Shown one piece after another: positions 7,681 to 18,788 of a stretch of 47,000 nt of DNA; within the stretch, counting starts at the first letter, position 1; each line of letters starts with the position of its first letter. This DNA comes from Acidimicrobiaceae bacterium (GTDB lineage Bacteria; Actinomycetota; Acidimicrobiia; Acidimicrobiales; RAAP-2), in NCBI GenBank assembly GCA_013044405.1, contig JABEUR010000023.1, positions 1-47,000 on the forward strand, in the 5' to 3' direction. The translations under genes were made by a program, and so were the position numbers. The notes under the pieces are model-generated. The model made no database searches and was not told where the DNA came from. It saw only the letters and a program-made list of their open reading frames with translations.

Positions 7681-8670
7681 GTGCAGCCACCATCCAGGCC
7701 AGATCGCAATATCGCCCTCGAAATGATTCGTGTGACCGAGGCCGCCTCCATCGCCGCGGCGCGTTGGGCCGGGCGCGGCGACAAGAACGCAGCCGATGGT
7801 GCCGCGGTGGACGCGATGCGATTCGTCCTGGGCGCTGTGGCCATGGACGGCATCGTCGTGATCGGTGAAGGTGAGAAGGATTCCGCCCCGATGCTCTACA
7901 ACGGTGAACACATCGGTGACGGTCGCCCGCCCCAGGTTGACATCGCCGTCGATCCCGTCGATGGCACCACCCTCACCGCGATGGGCCGTAACGGCGCACT
8001 TTCGGTGATTGCCCTGTCCGAACGGGGCACGATGTTCAACCCGGGACCCTGTGTCTACATGAAGAAGGTCGCCGTGGGACCGCGTGGCCGAGGGGCGGTC
8101 GACATCAACGCCTCGGCGACGGACAACCTCAATGAACTGTCCAAGCGTCTCAAGAAGCCGGTCCAAGAGCTCGGAGTCGTCATCCTCGACCGTCCGAGGC
8201 ACGACGACCTCGTCGCCGAAGTTCGCGAAGCCGGGGCGAGAGTCCTGTCGATCTCCGATGGGGATGTCGCTGGCGCGATCGCCACGGGCTGGCCCGATTC
8301 GGGTGCGGACATCTTGTTCGGCATCGGTGGCACGCCCGAAGGAGTGATTGCCGCGGCTGCCTTGAAGGGACTCGGCGGCGAGATCCAAGGCGTGCTGCAC
8401 GCTCGCAACGAAGAGGAGCGACTCCTGGCCGAAGCAATGGGTTATGACTTCAGTCGCGTACTCACCACCGACGACCTCGTCGCCAGTGACAACTGCTTCT
8501 TCTCCGCCACCGCGATCACCGACGGTGACTTCTTGCGTGGCGTGCGATTCTACGATTTCGGGGCGACCACGCAGTCGCTCGTCGTGCGATCGCGTTCGGG
8601 AACCGTGCGAACCATTGAGACGTTCCACCGCCACGACAAACTCCAAGAGTTCACCACCGCCGGCTTCTGA
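7681..8670 (+). CDS. glpX: GlpX, class II fructose-1,6-bisphosphatase
   Basis: A 329-residue Mg/Mn-dependent phosphatase that converts fructose-1,6-bisphosphate to fructose-6-phosphate in gluconeogenesis. Family motifs include IGEGEKDSAPMLY, the metal-site VDPVDGTTLTAMGRNGALSV, and FGIGGTPEGVIAAAALK. GTG at 7681 is chosen over an upstream ATG (7648, in frame) because the family N-terminus (PDRNIALEMIRVTEAAS) begins right after it and a TACGCT -10 sits 6 nt upstream. No ribosome binding site is seen, consistent with a leaderless message. In many actinobacteria GlpX is the main FBPase. A TetR gene follows on the same strand. Confidence 0.95.
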   Translation: MQPPSRPDRNIALEMIRVTEAASIAAARWAGRGDKNAADGAAVDAMRFVLGAVAMDGIVVIGEGEKDSAPMLYNGEHIGDGRPPQVDIAVDPVDGTTLTAMGRNGALSVIALSERGTMFNPGPCVYMKKVAVGPRGRGAVDINASATDNLNELSKRLKKPVQELGVVILDRPRHDDLVAEVREAGARVLSISDGDVAGAIATGWPDSGADILFGIGGTPEGVIAAAALKGLGGEIQGVLHARNEEERLLAEAMGYDFSRVLTTDDLVASDNCFFSATAITDGDFLRGVRFYDFGATTQSLVVRSRSGTVRTIETFHRHDKLQEFTTAGF

Positions 8671-8858
8671 TTCGAGTCTGCGACGCTGTTCAGTGTGAAC
8701 ATCTTGTATTGAAAACTCACGAGAGAGTGTGCGCCCGTAGACTGGCCCTGCCACCTATGAAACATGCTTCGCAACGCGCTGACGGATACCACTGCACCCG
8801 TGGAGTGATGACCACCTGGTGCCTTGCTCTCGACGTTGTAGTTGGATCTCGATAGTCC
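8671..8858. other. Intergenic region upstream of the TetR gene
   Basis: A 188-bp non-coding stretch between glpX and the TetR gene. It holds a TAGACT hexamer at 8738-8743 with TTGAAA at 8709-8714, but their 23-bp spacing is too long for a standard promoter. No terminator-like hairpin with a T-run is seen. Confidence 0.3.
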
Positions 8859-9470
8859 GTGAGTGAACTACCCCCCAACCAAACTCAGCGCGAACAGATC
8901 ATTGAGGCCACCCTCGAGATTCTCCAAACCGAAGGGCCGGTGAACTTTCGCCTCCAGGCCCTCGCCGACAAGCTCGGCGTCACGATTCCCGCGCTCTATC
9001 GACATTTCAAGGACCGTAACGACATCGTGCGCTCGGCCTACGTTGAATCGTTCACCCGTGAGACCGAAGCCGCGGCCGCACTCGCGCAGTACTTGACCGA
9101 GGTCGAGTTCAGTGGCGAGACGCTCTTGCACCTCATGGTCGAACAGTTATCACAACTCAACAGCGAAAACTACAAGCGCCAGCGTCTGACCAGGATGGAG
9201 GCACTCGCTACGACCACCCAGGACGAGGCCTCCAAAAAGCAAGTCACCGATCTCTTGCACAAGATGCACCTCACCGCAACGGCCGCCTACGACTCGTGGC
9301 AGCGCCGTGGCGTCTTTCGACGTGAGTTCAATCCGGCGGCCTTTTCGATCGTCTCGCGCAGTCTCCTGGCCGGGATGATCGTCTGGGACATGGATGAATC
9401 CCTCGATGTACCAGTCGAGGACGTTCGCCAGGTCATCGAACACATTCTGCGCCAGTTCATCATCATCTGA
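8859..9470 (+). CDS. TetR/AcrR-family transcriptional regulator
   Basis: A 203-residue regulator. Residues 10-56 form the TetR HTH domain (REQIIEATLEIL ... VTIPALYRHFKDRNDIV), with the typical recognition helix IPALYRHF. The all-helical C-terminal ligand domain is not of a type I recognise, so the inducer is unknown. The start is GTG at 8859; no strong ribosome binding site precedes it. Its targets may include itself or the neighbouring CBS-domain gene, which is only an inference from position. No long palindromic operator is visible upstream. Confidence 0.85.
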   Translation: MSELPPNQTQREQIIEATLEILQTEGPVNFRLQALADKLGVTIPALYRHFKDRNDIVRSAYVESFTRETEAAAALAQYLTEVEFSGETLLHLMVEQLSQLNSENYKRQRLTRMEALATTTQDEASKKQVTDLLHKMHLTATAAYDSWQRRGVFRREFNPAAFSIVSRSLLAGMIVWDMDESLDVPVEDVRQVIEHILRQFIII

Positions 9471-9553
9471 GATACCCAGTCCCGGCACCCTTCAATGGTG
9501 CACCGACGCCAACCACGTGAATAGTTTCCCAAGTCCTTCTTACGCGATTCCCA

Positions 9554-9582
9554 TTGCGCCAGATGCGCTCGAGGCGTAGTGT
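9554..9582 (+). promoter_or_regulatory. Predicted promoter of the CBS-domain gene
   Basis: TTGCGC (9554-9559) and TAGTGT (9577-9582) are separated by exactly 17 bp, a good match to a housekeeping-sigma promoter. Transcription would start near 9589, about 50 nt upstream of the CBS gene. Confidence 0.5.
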
Positions 9583-9641
9583 CCGCATAAGAGCCCCCGG
9601 GACTCCCGCGCCAAGGCGCCAGCATCACGGAGGATGTGGCC

Positions 9642-10073
9642 ATGCGAGTCGCCAACCTATTAGCAGTCAAGGGCAGCGAAGTTGCCTCCATCTCTCAAGA
9701 GCGAAGCGTCACGGATGCGTTGGCGACACTCAAGGAACGCGGGATCGGGGCCCTCATCGTCACCGGACCGACTCCCCCACTGGTCGGGATCTTCAGCGAG
9801 CGAGACGTCGTACGAGCTCTCGCCGAACGAGGCGCCAGTGTGCTGGAGGCTTCAGTGGCCGACTTGATGTCGAGCGAAGTCACGGTCTGCAACGCTGAGA
9901 CGACCGTTACCGAACTGATGGGTCTCATGACCGCACGACGGATTCGACACGTTCCGGTCGTGGCTGACGGGCACCTCATCGGGATGATCTCAATCGGTGA
10001 CGTCGTCAAGGCTCGTCTGGACGAGCTCGAACACGAGAAGAAGGAACTCTTGGACTACGTCTCGTCCTGGTGA
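9642..10073 (+). CDS. Two-CBS-domain protein (Bateman module)
   Basis: A 143-residue protein made almost only of two CBS motifs, about residues 8-60 (VTDALATLKERGIGALIV ... GIFSERDVVRAL) and 72-125 (LMGLMTARRIRHVPVV ... GMISIGDVVKARL), followed by a short charged helix. Stand-alone CBS pairs bind adenine nucleotides and act as energy or ligand sensors; the partner is unknown. ATG at 9642 is preceded by GGAGG with 8-nt spacing, better than the GTG at 9636. Its stop codon ends at 10073 and that of atpC begins at 10074 on the other strand, so the two genes meet with no gap. Confidence 0.88.
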   Translation: MRVANLLAVKGSEVASISQERSVTDALATLKERGIGALIVTGPTPPLVGIFSERDVVRALAERGASVLEASVADLMSSEVTVCNAETTVTELMGLMTARRIRHVPVVADGHLIGMISIGDVVKARLDELEHEKKELLDYVSSW

Positions 10074-10505
10074 CTAGCGGCTAGCTGAGCGAAGGCGCAG
10101 TTCTGCTCGCTCCAGCGCGGCGTGGGCCACCAGGTGTGACGCCGTGTCATGCTGATCGGCGCGCGTTGCTTCGTTCATCTTCGCTTCCGCGGCTTCCTTG
10201 GCGACCTGGGCCCGAGCAACATCGATATCGGTCGTCTTCTCGGCGACTCCCGCGAGGACCGTGGCGAGGGTCACCCCTTCGGAGCCGTCCGGGGACACTT
10301 GAAAGTAACCGCCATGAATCGCGAAGGCGATCTCCCCGTCGCTCGTCTCCACCCGAACCACTCCGGGAACGATGTCACCGACGGTCTCGGTGTGCTGAGG
10401 GAGTATCGTGAATTCGCCTTCCGAGGAGCGCGCGATGAGCGCGTTCGCCTCGCCCACCCACAGCGCCGACTCGGGCGTGACGATCTCGACCTTGAGTGTA
10501 GCCAT
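10074..10505 (-). CDS. atpC: ATP synthase epsilon subunit
   Basis: A 143-residue F1 central-stalk subunit that couples and regulates rotation. The N-terminal beta-sandwich begins ATLKVEIVTPESALWVGEA and contains SEGEFTILPQHTETV (family pattern G-x-x-G-I-L-P-x-H). The C-terminal helical hairpin (residues 95-143) is Ala/Arg/Glu-rich. It is the last gene of the atp operon, 2 nt after atpD. The next gene is convergent with zero spacing, so the transcript must end inside or beyond the antisense CBS gene. Confidence 0.95.
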   Translation of the reverse strand: MATLKVEIVTPESALWVGEANALIARSSEGEFTILPQHTETVGDIVPGVVRVETSDGEIAFAIHGGYFQVSPDGSEGVTLATVLAGVAEKTTDIDVARAQVAKEAAEAKMNEATRADQHDTASHLVAHAALERAELRLRSASR

Positions 10506-10507
10506 GG

Positions 10508-12842
<2,335 letters not shown>

Positions 12843-12877
12843 TGCTCCTCCTTTCGCGCTCGGTTAACTCGTTGAAC

Positions 12878-14395
12878 TCAGTTGCTGGTGGCGAAGCCGT
12901 CGACGAAGGACTTCATCGCTGCATCCAGCTTGTCCGAGTCGGGCAACGTTCCCGCCGTTCGGATCTGACTCAACAGATCCTCGTGCTGGGCGCGAAAGGT
13001 CGTCAAGAGCTCGGACTCGAAGCGACGCACGTCCCCAACGGGAATCGTGTCGAGCCAACCCTTGGTGCCCGCGTAGATGACAATGCACTGCTCTTCGACG
13101 GGCACCGGGGCGTTCAAGCCCTGCTTGAGCAGTTCGGTCAAGCGGTAACCGCGGTCGAGTTGCTGCTGGGACGACTTGTCGAGTTCCGAACCGAAGGTCG
13201 CGAACGACTCGAGGTCGCGGAACTGAGCGAGGTCGATCTTGAGCGTACCGGCCACTGATTTCATAGCCTTGATCTGGGCCGCGCCGCCGACCCTCGAAAC
13301 CGAGTTGCCAACGTTGATGGCGGGGCGAACACCCGAATAGAAGAGGTCGGACTCGAGGAAGACCTGCCCGTCGGTGATGGAAATCACGTTGGTCGGGATG
13401 TAGGCCGAGATGTCGCCGGCCTTGGTCTCGATGATGGGCAACGCAGTCAATGAACCACCGCCGCGGTCGTCACTCAACTTCGCAGCGCGCTCGAGGAGGC
13501 GACTGTGCAGGTAGAAGACATCACCGGGGTACGCTTCGCGACCTGGTGGACGGCGCAGCAGCAGCGAGATCTGGCGATAGGCCTCAGCCTGCTTGGACAA
13601 GTCGTCGTACACCACCAAGGCGTGTTCTCCCGAGTCCATCCACTCCTGGCCGATCGCGCAGCCGGCGTAGGGGGCGAGGAACTTGAACGGTGCGGGGTCC
13701 CCGGCAGAGGCGACCACGACCACGGTGTACTCCAGTGCGCCGAAGTCTTCGAGGGTCTTGACCGTCTGGGCGACCGACGAGTTCTTCTGGCCAATCGCCA
13801 CGTAGATGCACTTGACGCCCTGACCCTTCTGATTCAAAATCGTGTCGACCGCCACGGTGGTCTTGCCGGTCTTACGGTCGCCGATGATGAGCTCACGCTG
13901 ACCACGTCCGATGGGGGTCATGGCATCGATGGCCTTGATCCCGGTCTGGAGCGGCTCGCTGACTGGCTGTCGTCCCGTGATGCCGGGCGCCTGGATCTCC
14001 ATTCTTCGCTGCTTGGCGTTGACCAGCGGTCCCTTGCCATCGATGGGTTCACCGAGTGCATTCACCACTCGACCCAGGAGGGCATCACCGACGGGCATCG
14101 ACAAGATCCTGCCCGTGGCGCGAACGATCTGCTCCTCTTCGATCGTGTCGACCGAGCCGAGCACCACCGCACCGATGGTCTCCTCATCGAGGTTCATGGC
14201 GAGACCGAGGGTTCCGTCTTCGAACTCCAAGAGTTCGTTCACCTTCGCTGACGGCAGGCCCGAGACGCGCGCGATGCCGTCACCGACCTCGACGATGCGC
14301 CCTACCTGCTCGGCACCCACGGCCGGGTTGAATTCAGTGACGTGCTTACGCAGCGCCTCAGTGATCTCGCTGGCACTAATGGTGAGCTCAGTCAT
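12878..14395 (-). CDS. atpA: ATP synthase alpha subunit
   Basis: A 505-residue non-catalytic nucleotide-binding F1 subunit. The Walker A motif is [11 protein letters not shown], the regulatory region contains [14 protein letters not shown], and the signature [17 protein letters not shown] carries the arginine finger. ATG at 14395 is chosen over GTG at 14398 because AAGGA sits about 9 nt upstream. It follows atpH by 16 nt. Confidence 0.97.
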   Translation of the reverse strand: MTELTISASEITEALRKHVTEFNPAVGAEQVGRIVEVGDGIARVSGLPSAKVNELLEFEDGTLGLAMNLDEETIGAVVLGSVDTIEEEQIVRATGRILSMPVGDALLGRVVNALGEPIDGKGPLVNAKQRRMEIQAPGITGRQPVSEPLQTGIKAIDAMTPIGRGQRELIIGDRKTGKTTVAVDTILNQKGQGVKCIYVAIGQKNSSVAQTVKTLEDFGALEYTVVVVASAGDPAPFKFLAPYAGCAIGQEWMDSGEHALVVYDDLSKQAEAYRQISLLLRRPPGREAYPGDVFYLHSRLLERAAKLSDDRGGGSLTALPIIETKAGDISAYIPTNVISITDGQVFLESDLFYSGVRPAINVGNSVSRVGGAAQIKAMKSVAGTLKIDLAQFRDLESFATFGSELDKSSQQQLDRGYRLTELLKQGLNAPVPVEEQCIVIYAGTKGWLDTIPVGDVRRFESELLTTFRAQHEDLLSQIRTAGTLPDSDKLDAAMKSFVDGFATSN

Positions 14396-14411
14396 CACAG
14401 CTTCCTTTTCC

Positions 14412-15323
14412 TTAGTCGATTCGATTCATTGCGGATTCGTACAAACGTCCCGAGGTCACGGCATCGCGAAGCGCGCCGAGGCGACCGCGAGTCGTGGCGT
14501 CGAGACGAAGATCGCCGACCTCGACCAAGACGCCACCGAGCAGCGCCGGTTCTTCGGCAATCTGGAGTTCGACGCTCTTGCCCGTCAGGGTCTCCAACGA
14601 AGCCACCAGCTGGGACTGGCTGGCGGCGTCGAGAGTTCGCGCGGTGTGCACTCGTGCGATTCGCCAGTCGCGTGCCTGGGCTACGTAGTCCACGAGGAAG
14701 TCGAGCGTACCCACCACGTCTCGCGGGCGTCCTCCCTCGATGACGAAACGCGAGAGAGAAAGGGTGATCGCACTGACTTTTCCGCTCAGCAGCGCGACGA
14801 CCGTGGACGTACGCGACTCGAGTGGCGCATCGCGGTCCAGGAGAAGTCGGCGTAACTCGAGGTTCCCCTCGATGGTTCGAGCCCAGCTGAACAGCTCCTC
14901 TTCAACACGCGCGAAGTACGACGTATCCACCTCGTCGAGCAGGGCGTCGGCGAATCCCGCCACTCGACGCCGCGCGGCCAACAGGCCGAGGCTCGCGAGG
15001 CTGAACGCTCCGGTCTCGCGCAGCTCGTTGGCCGCGAATGCCAATTCTGCGAAGGAGCGCGGGACGTCTTGTGCGGGCACCGCCACCGCCGCGTAGACGG
15101 CTATCTGGAGGGTCGCCGCATGGACCTTGCCTTCGAGGAGCTCTTTGAGCACTTGACCGCGGGCGCCTCCGGCGATGGACGTATCGGTCAAGACGGCGCG
15201 CAAGTCGGCGCGCCCGAGGACCGTCTGCTCGATCGACGCGAGGTCGCTCGACACCGCGGCGAGGGCGGCCGAGTCCAGCGCACCCAGTGTTGCGGCGGCG
15301 AATCCTTCGAGCTTGGGGAGCAT
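14412..15323 (-). CDS. atpH: ATP synthase delta subunit with duplicated N-terminal domain
   Basis: A 303-residue delta (OSCP) subunit, much longer than the usual 175-180. Residues 7-100 and 123-216 can be aligned without gaps: both begin GFA-x-A-x-L and share the LRxxLxD and LLxGKVxAxTL landmarks. So the N-terminal helical domain is present twice, followed by one C-terminal domain ending in [22 protein letters not shown]. Similar duplications are known in mycobacterial b-delta fusions and other actinobacteria. Here it is not fused to a b subunit, since atpF is separate. It links the F1 head to the peripheral stalk. Confidence 0.93.
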   Translation of the reverse strand: MLPKLEGFAAATLGALDSAALAAVSSDLASIEQTVLGRADLRAVLTDTSIAGGARGQVLKELLEGKVHAATLQIAVYAAVAVPAQDVPRSFAELAFAANELRETGAFSLASLGLLAARRRVAGFADALLDEVDTSYFARVEEELFSWARTIEGNLELRRLLLDRDAPLESRTSTVVALLSGKVSAITLSLSRFVIEGGRPRDVVGTLDFLVDYVAQARDWRIARVHTARTLDAASQSQLVASLETLTGKSVELQIAEEPALLGGVLVEVGDLRLDATTRGRLGALRDAVTSGRLYESAMNRID

Positions 15324-15325
15324 GA

Positions 15326-15847
15326 CTAGCGGCTCGTTCCCTTATTGGCCTCAGCATTGAGCGCGGCGACGGCCTCGCGTACCAGGTCTTGATGGGAGTT
15401 CTGGTCGACCTCACGTCCGACGATCTTGGTCACGAGGTCAAAGACGATCTCGCCGATCCTGGCCGACGCCTCATCGATGGCTCGTTGGCGCGCCGTGGCG
15501 ACCTCACCACTCGCGGAAGAGACGATCCGGTCGTACTCGACCTGGGCTCGGCCCGCGGCCTCGGCCTTCACCTGATCCGAGGTCGTCTGGGCGAAGGCCA
15601 CGATCTCTCGAGCCTGGTCGCGGGCCTGAGCGAGGACCTTGGCCCGCTCGTCATCGGCGGCGGCGGCCTCCGCGCGAGCCAGATCTGCGGCCTCGAGGGA
15701 TGCGCGAATCTTGGCCTGGCGTCCTTCCATGGCCTTGTTGAGGGGCGGCAGGATGTATTTGGTCACAACCAGCAAGATCACCAGCACGACGAGCAGTTCT
15801 ACGAAGAACGTGCCATTGGGCAGGAGAAAAATAGAAACGGCAATCAT
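15326..15847 (-). CDS. atpF: ATP synthase b subunit
   Basis: A 173-residue peripheral-stalk subunit: one N-terminal membrane segment (about residues 12-32, FFVELLVVLVILLVVTKYI) and a long Ala/Glu/Arg-rich helix that dimerises and reaches F1. Only one b-type gene is present, so the stalk is probably a b homodimer. It ends 2 nt before the atpH start. A strong hairpin (15879-15911) lies between atpE and this gene. Confidence 0.95.
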   Translation of the reverse strand: MIAVSIFLLPNGTFFVELLVVLVILLVVTKYILPPLNKAMEGRQAKIRASLEAADLARAEAAAADDERAKVLAQARDQAREIVAFAQTTSDQVKAEAAGRAQVEYDRIVSSASGEVATARQRAIDEASARIGEIVFDLVTKIVGREVDQNSHQDLVREAVAALNAEANKGTSR

Positions 15848-15878
15848 CTCAGAAGACCTTCTTCACTAGGGAACCTCA

Positions 15879-15911
15879 ACGATGTCGAGTCGAGGATCGA
15901 CCCGACATCGT
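15879..15911 (-). promoter_or_regulatory. Intercistronic hairpin between atpE and atpF
   Basis: ACGATGTCG (15879-15887) pairs with CGACATCGT (15903-15911). After one mismatch, GTCGA (15889-15893) pairs with TCGAC (15897-15901) around a 3-nt loop. That is 14 base pairs starting 5 nt after the atpE stop codon, with no T-run behind it. It could stabilise the upstream message or cause partial termination, giving more c subunit than b. The function is inferred; the fold is plain from the sequence. Confidence 0.6.
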
Positions 15912-15916
15912 CAGAA

Positions 15917-16183
15917 CTACTGCGCCTTGAATACGTAGACGAACACGACCATGAACAACAGGTTGATGAAGTACATGGCTTCCACCAGTCCGACCGTCAA
16001 GAAGAAGTACTGACGCGCCTTGTTCTCAATCTCGGGCTGGCGGGCGATCGCCGCAATGGTCTGGCTTCCGGCCAGACCGTCACCGATTGCCGCACCGATA
16101 GCACCGCCGCCGAGGGCGAGACCGCCACCGACGAGGGCACCCGCGATGCGTACCGCAGACGCCACCGTGTCTGTATTTGCCAT
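15917..16183 (-). CDS. atpE: ATP synthase c subunit
   Basis: An 88-residue hairpin membrane protein that forms the proton-carrying ring. The first helix is glycine-rich ([19 protein letters not shown]), the polar loop is ARQPE, and the second helix contains the proton-binding Glu68 in [11 protein letters not shown]. Residues for a sodium site are not evident, so it is probably proton-driven. The residue two after the Glu is Met, matching the Ala-to-Met change in naturally bedaquiline-resistant mycobacteria. AGGAGG precedes the ATG, fitting the need for many copies. Confidence 0.97.
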   Translation of the reverse strand: MANTDTVASAVRIAGALVGGGLALGGGAIGAAIGDGLAGSQTIAAIARQPEIENKARQYFFLTVGLVEAMYFINLLFMVVFVYVFKAQ

Positions 16184-16206
16184 TGTTTCATTCCTCCTGG
16201 GTTGGT

Positions 16207-16971
16207 TTAGTGTGAGGGCTCGAGCGCGACGTCGTGCGTCTCTTCATGGCTGGTCGCCATTCCGAAGTACAAGATCGTCAGCAGCATGAAGATGAAGGCC
16301 TGAATCGCTCCGAGCAGACCGGTATCGAAGAGCTTCCATGCGATTTCGAAGGGTGGACTTACGTAGATCGGCAACAACGTGGTCAGCACCACGACGAAGA
16401 GCCCGCCCGAGAACAGGTTGCCGAAGAGTCGGAAGGTCAAGGTGATCGGCTTGGTGATCTCCTCGACGACGTTGATCGGAGCCAGCGCCGCGTACGGCTG
16501 GAAGAAGTGCTTGAAGTAGCCCTTGATTCCGCGGGCCCTGAACGACTCGACGTGAACCCATGAGATGACGAGCAACGCCATGGCGAGCGGAAGGTTCACG
16601 TCACCGGTCGGCGCGGGAAAGATCGGACCAGAGACTCCCGGGTGCATTGCTGAGGGAATGAAGTCGATCCAGTTGCAGATCAAGATGAAGAGGAAGAGGG
16701 TCACGCCGATCGGCACGTATCGGCGGCCCTTGGGACCGATCGCCGCCAGTGCGAGTTCGGTGACCTGTTCATAGAGGACCTCCCAGAACAACTGCAGTTT
16801 GCCGGGTACCCCATCGGTCACCTTCGCGCGCATGCGAAAGGCCAGGAAGAAGAAGATCGCCGCGGCGAGCAGGGTCGACATGACGATGTCGCCGTCGATG
16901 GTGAGTCCGAACACGCGAAACGTCGGGTGTACCCCGACCGTGATCACCTTCGCGGCGTACAGCGTCCTCAC
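16207..16971 (-). CDS. atpB: ATP synthase a subunit
   Basis: A 254-residue proton-channel subunit with about five to six membrane segments. The essential arginine lies in [19 protein letters not shown], the family signature. Other typical parts are [13 protein letters not shown] and the C-terminal [16 protein letters not shown]. The GTG start overlaps the stop codon of the upstream atpI-like gene by 4 bp (GTGA). Confidence 0.96.
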   Translation of the reverse strand: MRTLYAAKVITVGVHPTFRVFGLTIDGDIVMSTLLAAAIFFFLAFRMRAKVTDGVPGKLQLFWEVLYEQVTELALAAIGPKGRRYVPIGVTLFLFILICNWIDFIPSAMHPGVSGPIFPAPTGDVNLPLAMALLVISWVHVESFRARGIKGYFKHFFQPYAALAPINVVEEITKPITLTFRLFGNLFSGGLFVVVLTTLLPIYVSPPFEIAWKLFDTGLLGAIQAFIFMLLTILYFGMATSHEETHDVALEPSH

Positions 16972-17381
16972 TCGATTCCTCCCTGGCCCGACACCACGCG
17001 GAACACGTTGATGACGAACACAATCTGATAAAGCACAAGCCCTGACACAATACCGATTCCGAGAGGGCCGTTCAGGAAGAGCACACCAATGATGACTACG
17101 GTGAGCACCGCGAGACGTCCCGTGGTGCGCCCGCCGAGCTGGCGTCGCACGGCCTTGGAACTCTGTTCACCCTGCAGTTCGACTCGCGCGGCCTGATGAT
17201 CGAGGAATCGCAGATTCAAGATCGCCAGACCCACCCCGATTGCCACACCCAGTGCACCAAGGGGGGGAGCCACGAACAGCGCCACGACGAAGCCCACGAA
17301 ACCCACGATGAGGGCCGAAATTACGGTTCGGCGCAGTAACTGGGGAAGTGTGTTTACCGGGAGGTTTTCTAGCACGTGCAT
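16968..17381 (-). CDS. atpI: ATP synthase subunit I-like membrane protein (AtpI)
   Basis: A 137-residue protein with about four membrane segments, in the position of the AtpI/Rv1303-type gene that precedes atpB in actinobacteria. AtpI proteins assist c-ring assembly. ATG at 17381 lies 7 nt after the previous stop codon; a TTG at 17417 would overlap that gene and is less likely. There is no strong ribosome binding site. Sequence conservation in this family is low, so the call rests on position, size and topology. Confidence 0.8.
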   Translation of the reverse strand: MHVLENLPVNTLPQLLRRTVISALIVGFVGFVVALFVAPPLGALGVAIGVGLAILNLRFLDHQAARVELQGEQSSKAVRRQLGGRTTGRLAVLTVVIIGVLFLNGPLGIGIVSGLVLYQIVFVINVFRVVSGQGGIE

Positions 17382-17388
17382 TGGGTTT

Positions 17389-17646
17389 CTAAAGGAAACG
17401 CCGGACTTGCTTGACAACGCTCACCACGGCGGCGACCGTCCCTAACACTATCCCCAAAATCAAACCCGCCGGAGCGCTACCCAACGTCCGGTCGACCCAG
17501 ATACCCAGAAACACTCCCAACGCTTCGATGATGGCGACCGACATCCCCATCGCGGCGAACGCGGCGAGGCCGGGCAGGTCTTTTTCAAATTGTTTTGCCT
17601 GTTCAGCGGAGTCCTCCGATGCCGGCTCCCCTGGGGCGTCGCTCAT
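17389..17646 (-). CDS. AtpZ/AtpI-family small membrane protein
   Basis: An 85-residue protein: an acidic, soluble N-terminus of about 28 residues, then two membrane helices (AAFAAMGMSVAIIEALGVFLG and AGLILGIVLGTVAAVVSVV) and a basic end. Two-helix AtpZ-type proteins with the G-x-x-x-G-x-W-x-D pattern (here GVFLGIWVDRTLG) are often found at the head of atp operons and are thought to act with AtpI in assembly or Mg/Ca transport. Its ATG overlaps the wecA-like gene's stop codon by 4 bp. Confidence 0.8.
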   Translation of the reverse strand: MSDAPGEPASEDSAEQAKQFEKDLPGLAAFAAMGMSVAIIEALGVFLGIWVDRTLGSAPAGLILGIVLGTVAAVVSVVKQVRRFL

Positions 17647-18785
17647 GAGTGGACGTTCTCATCGGTGCTTTCAGAGACTTCTGATCCACCGAGCAGACGG
17701 TTCACCAGGGGGTTGAACCACGTGAATAGCCCGATGATCAGTACCGCCACGCCGAAGGGGATGAACACGTTGACTTGGGTGACGAAGATCGGGAAGAGGA
17801 CGAAGCCGCACAGCAGGGCGGTCCAGAGCCACAAGATGATGACGGTTCGACGATGGCCGTGGCCCAAGCGCATCAGACGGTGGTGGATGTGATTCTTGTC
17901 AGGCGTATGAAATCCCTGACCAGAGGCAGTTCGCCGGACGAAGGCCCACACGGCGTCGATGAGGGGGACCCCGAGAATGAAGACGGGTATGAACAGCGGC
18001 GCGAAGAAGAAGAAGGTCACACCACTCGCCGGAGGCGTTCGACCACCGATCACCATGGTCGAGGCGCTCATCAAGAGTCCGAGCATCAGCGCTCCGGCGT
18101 CTCCCATGAACAACTTGGCCGGATAGAAGTTGTCGCGCAAGAAACCCAGGCATATTCCACAGGTCAGCGCCGCGATGAGCGGGCCGACATTGGTCACCGG
18201 CAGCAGTCCCAGGTCCTCGAGGCGCAGCCCGTACACGCACAGGGTGCCCGAAGCAATGGCGACGATCCCGCCGGCGAGACCATCGAGGCCGTCGATGAGA
18301 TTGACGGCATTGGAGAGCGCGAATACCCATATCGCGGTGACGATTGGCAGAATCGAGGGACCCAAGACGACGAATCCCGCGAATGGCAGTTTGAACTGGT
18401 ACATCGTGCAACCGCTGAAGTACAAGATGGTGGCCGCCAGCACCTGACCGGCTACTTTGGCCGGAGCACTCATCTCACGAAAGTCGTCGACGACACCGAC
18501 CACGAAGATGACCCCGGTGGCGAGCAGCACTCCGAACATCTCGTGTGAAGAGGTGATCACGGAGCGAAGTGTGGGTACCGCCAGCGCGAACATCAGGGCT
18601 ACGCAGAAGCCGACCAGCATCGCCGCTCCACCACCGTACGGGGTGACCTTCTGGTGCACCTTTCGGTCATCGGGCTGTGCGGTGTAGCCAACTCGTAGCG
18701 AGATCGCCCGAGCCGGAAGGTTGGCCACCAACGTCACGAGGGCTCCGACGAGCATCACGAGGACGTAGGCGACGATGTTGGCCAT
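17643..18785 (-). CDS. wecA: WecA/MraY-family polyprenyl-phosphate sugar-1-phosphate transferase
   Basis: A 380-residue polytopic membrane enzyme with about ten or eleven membrane segments. Family motifs are DDRKVHQKVTPYGGG near residue 40, the Mg-binding VVDDFRE, NLIDGLDGLAGG, FLRDNFYPAKLFMGDAGA, and the histidine motif KNHIHHRL. It transfers GlcNAc-1-phosphate to a polyprenyl phosphate, starting arabinogalactan or teichoic-acid-like polymers. It sits directly upstream of the atp genes, as rfe/wecA does in M. tuberculosis. WecA is favoured over MraY because MraY normally lies in the division-cell-wall cluster. Confidence 0.88.
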   Translation of the reverse strand: MANIVAYVLVMLVGALVTLVANLPARAISLRVGYTAQPDDRKVHQKVTPYGGGAAMLVGFCVALMFALAVPTLRSVITSSHEMFGVLLATGVIFVVGVVDDFREMSAPAKVAGQVLAATILYFSGCTMYQFKLPFAGFVVLGPSILPIVTAIWVFALSNAVNLIDGLDGLAGGIVAIASGTLCVYGLRLEDLGLLPVTNVGPLIAALTCGICLGFLRDNFYPAKLFMGDAGALMLGLLMSASTMVIGGRTPPASGVTFFFFAPLFIPVFILGVPLIDAVWAFVRRTASGQGFHTPDKNHIHHRLMRLGHGHRRTVIILWLWTALLCGFVLFPIFVTQVNVFIPFGVAVLIIGLFTWFNPLVNRLLGGSEVSESTDENVHS

Positions 18786-18788
18786 TGA

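Noticed and set aside
10074-10084. CTAG-CGG-CTAG at the CBS/atpC junction as a terminator
   Set aside because: A 4-bp stem is too weak and has no T-run.
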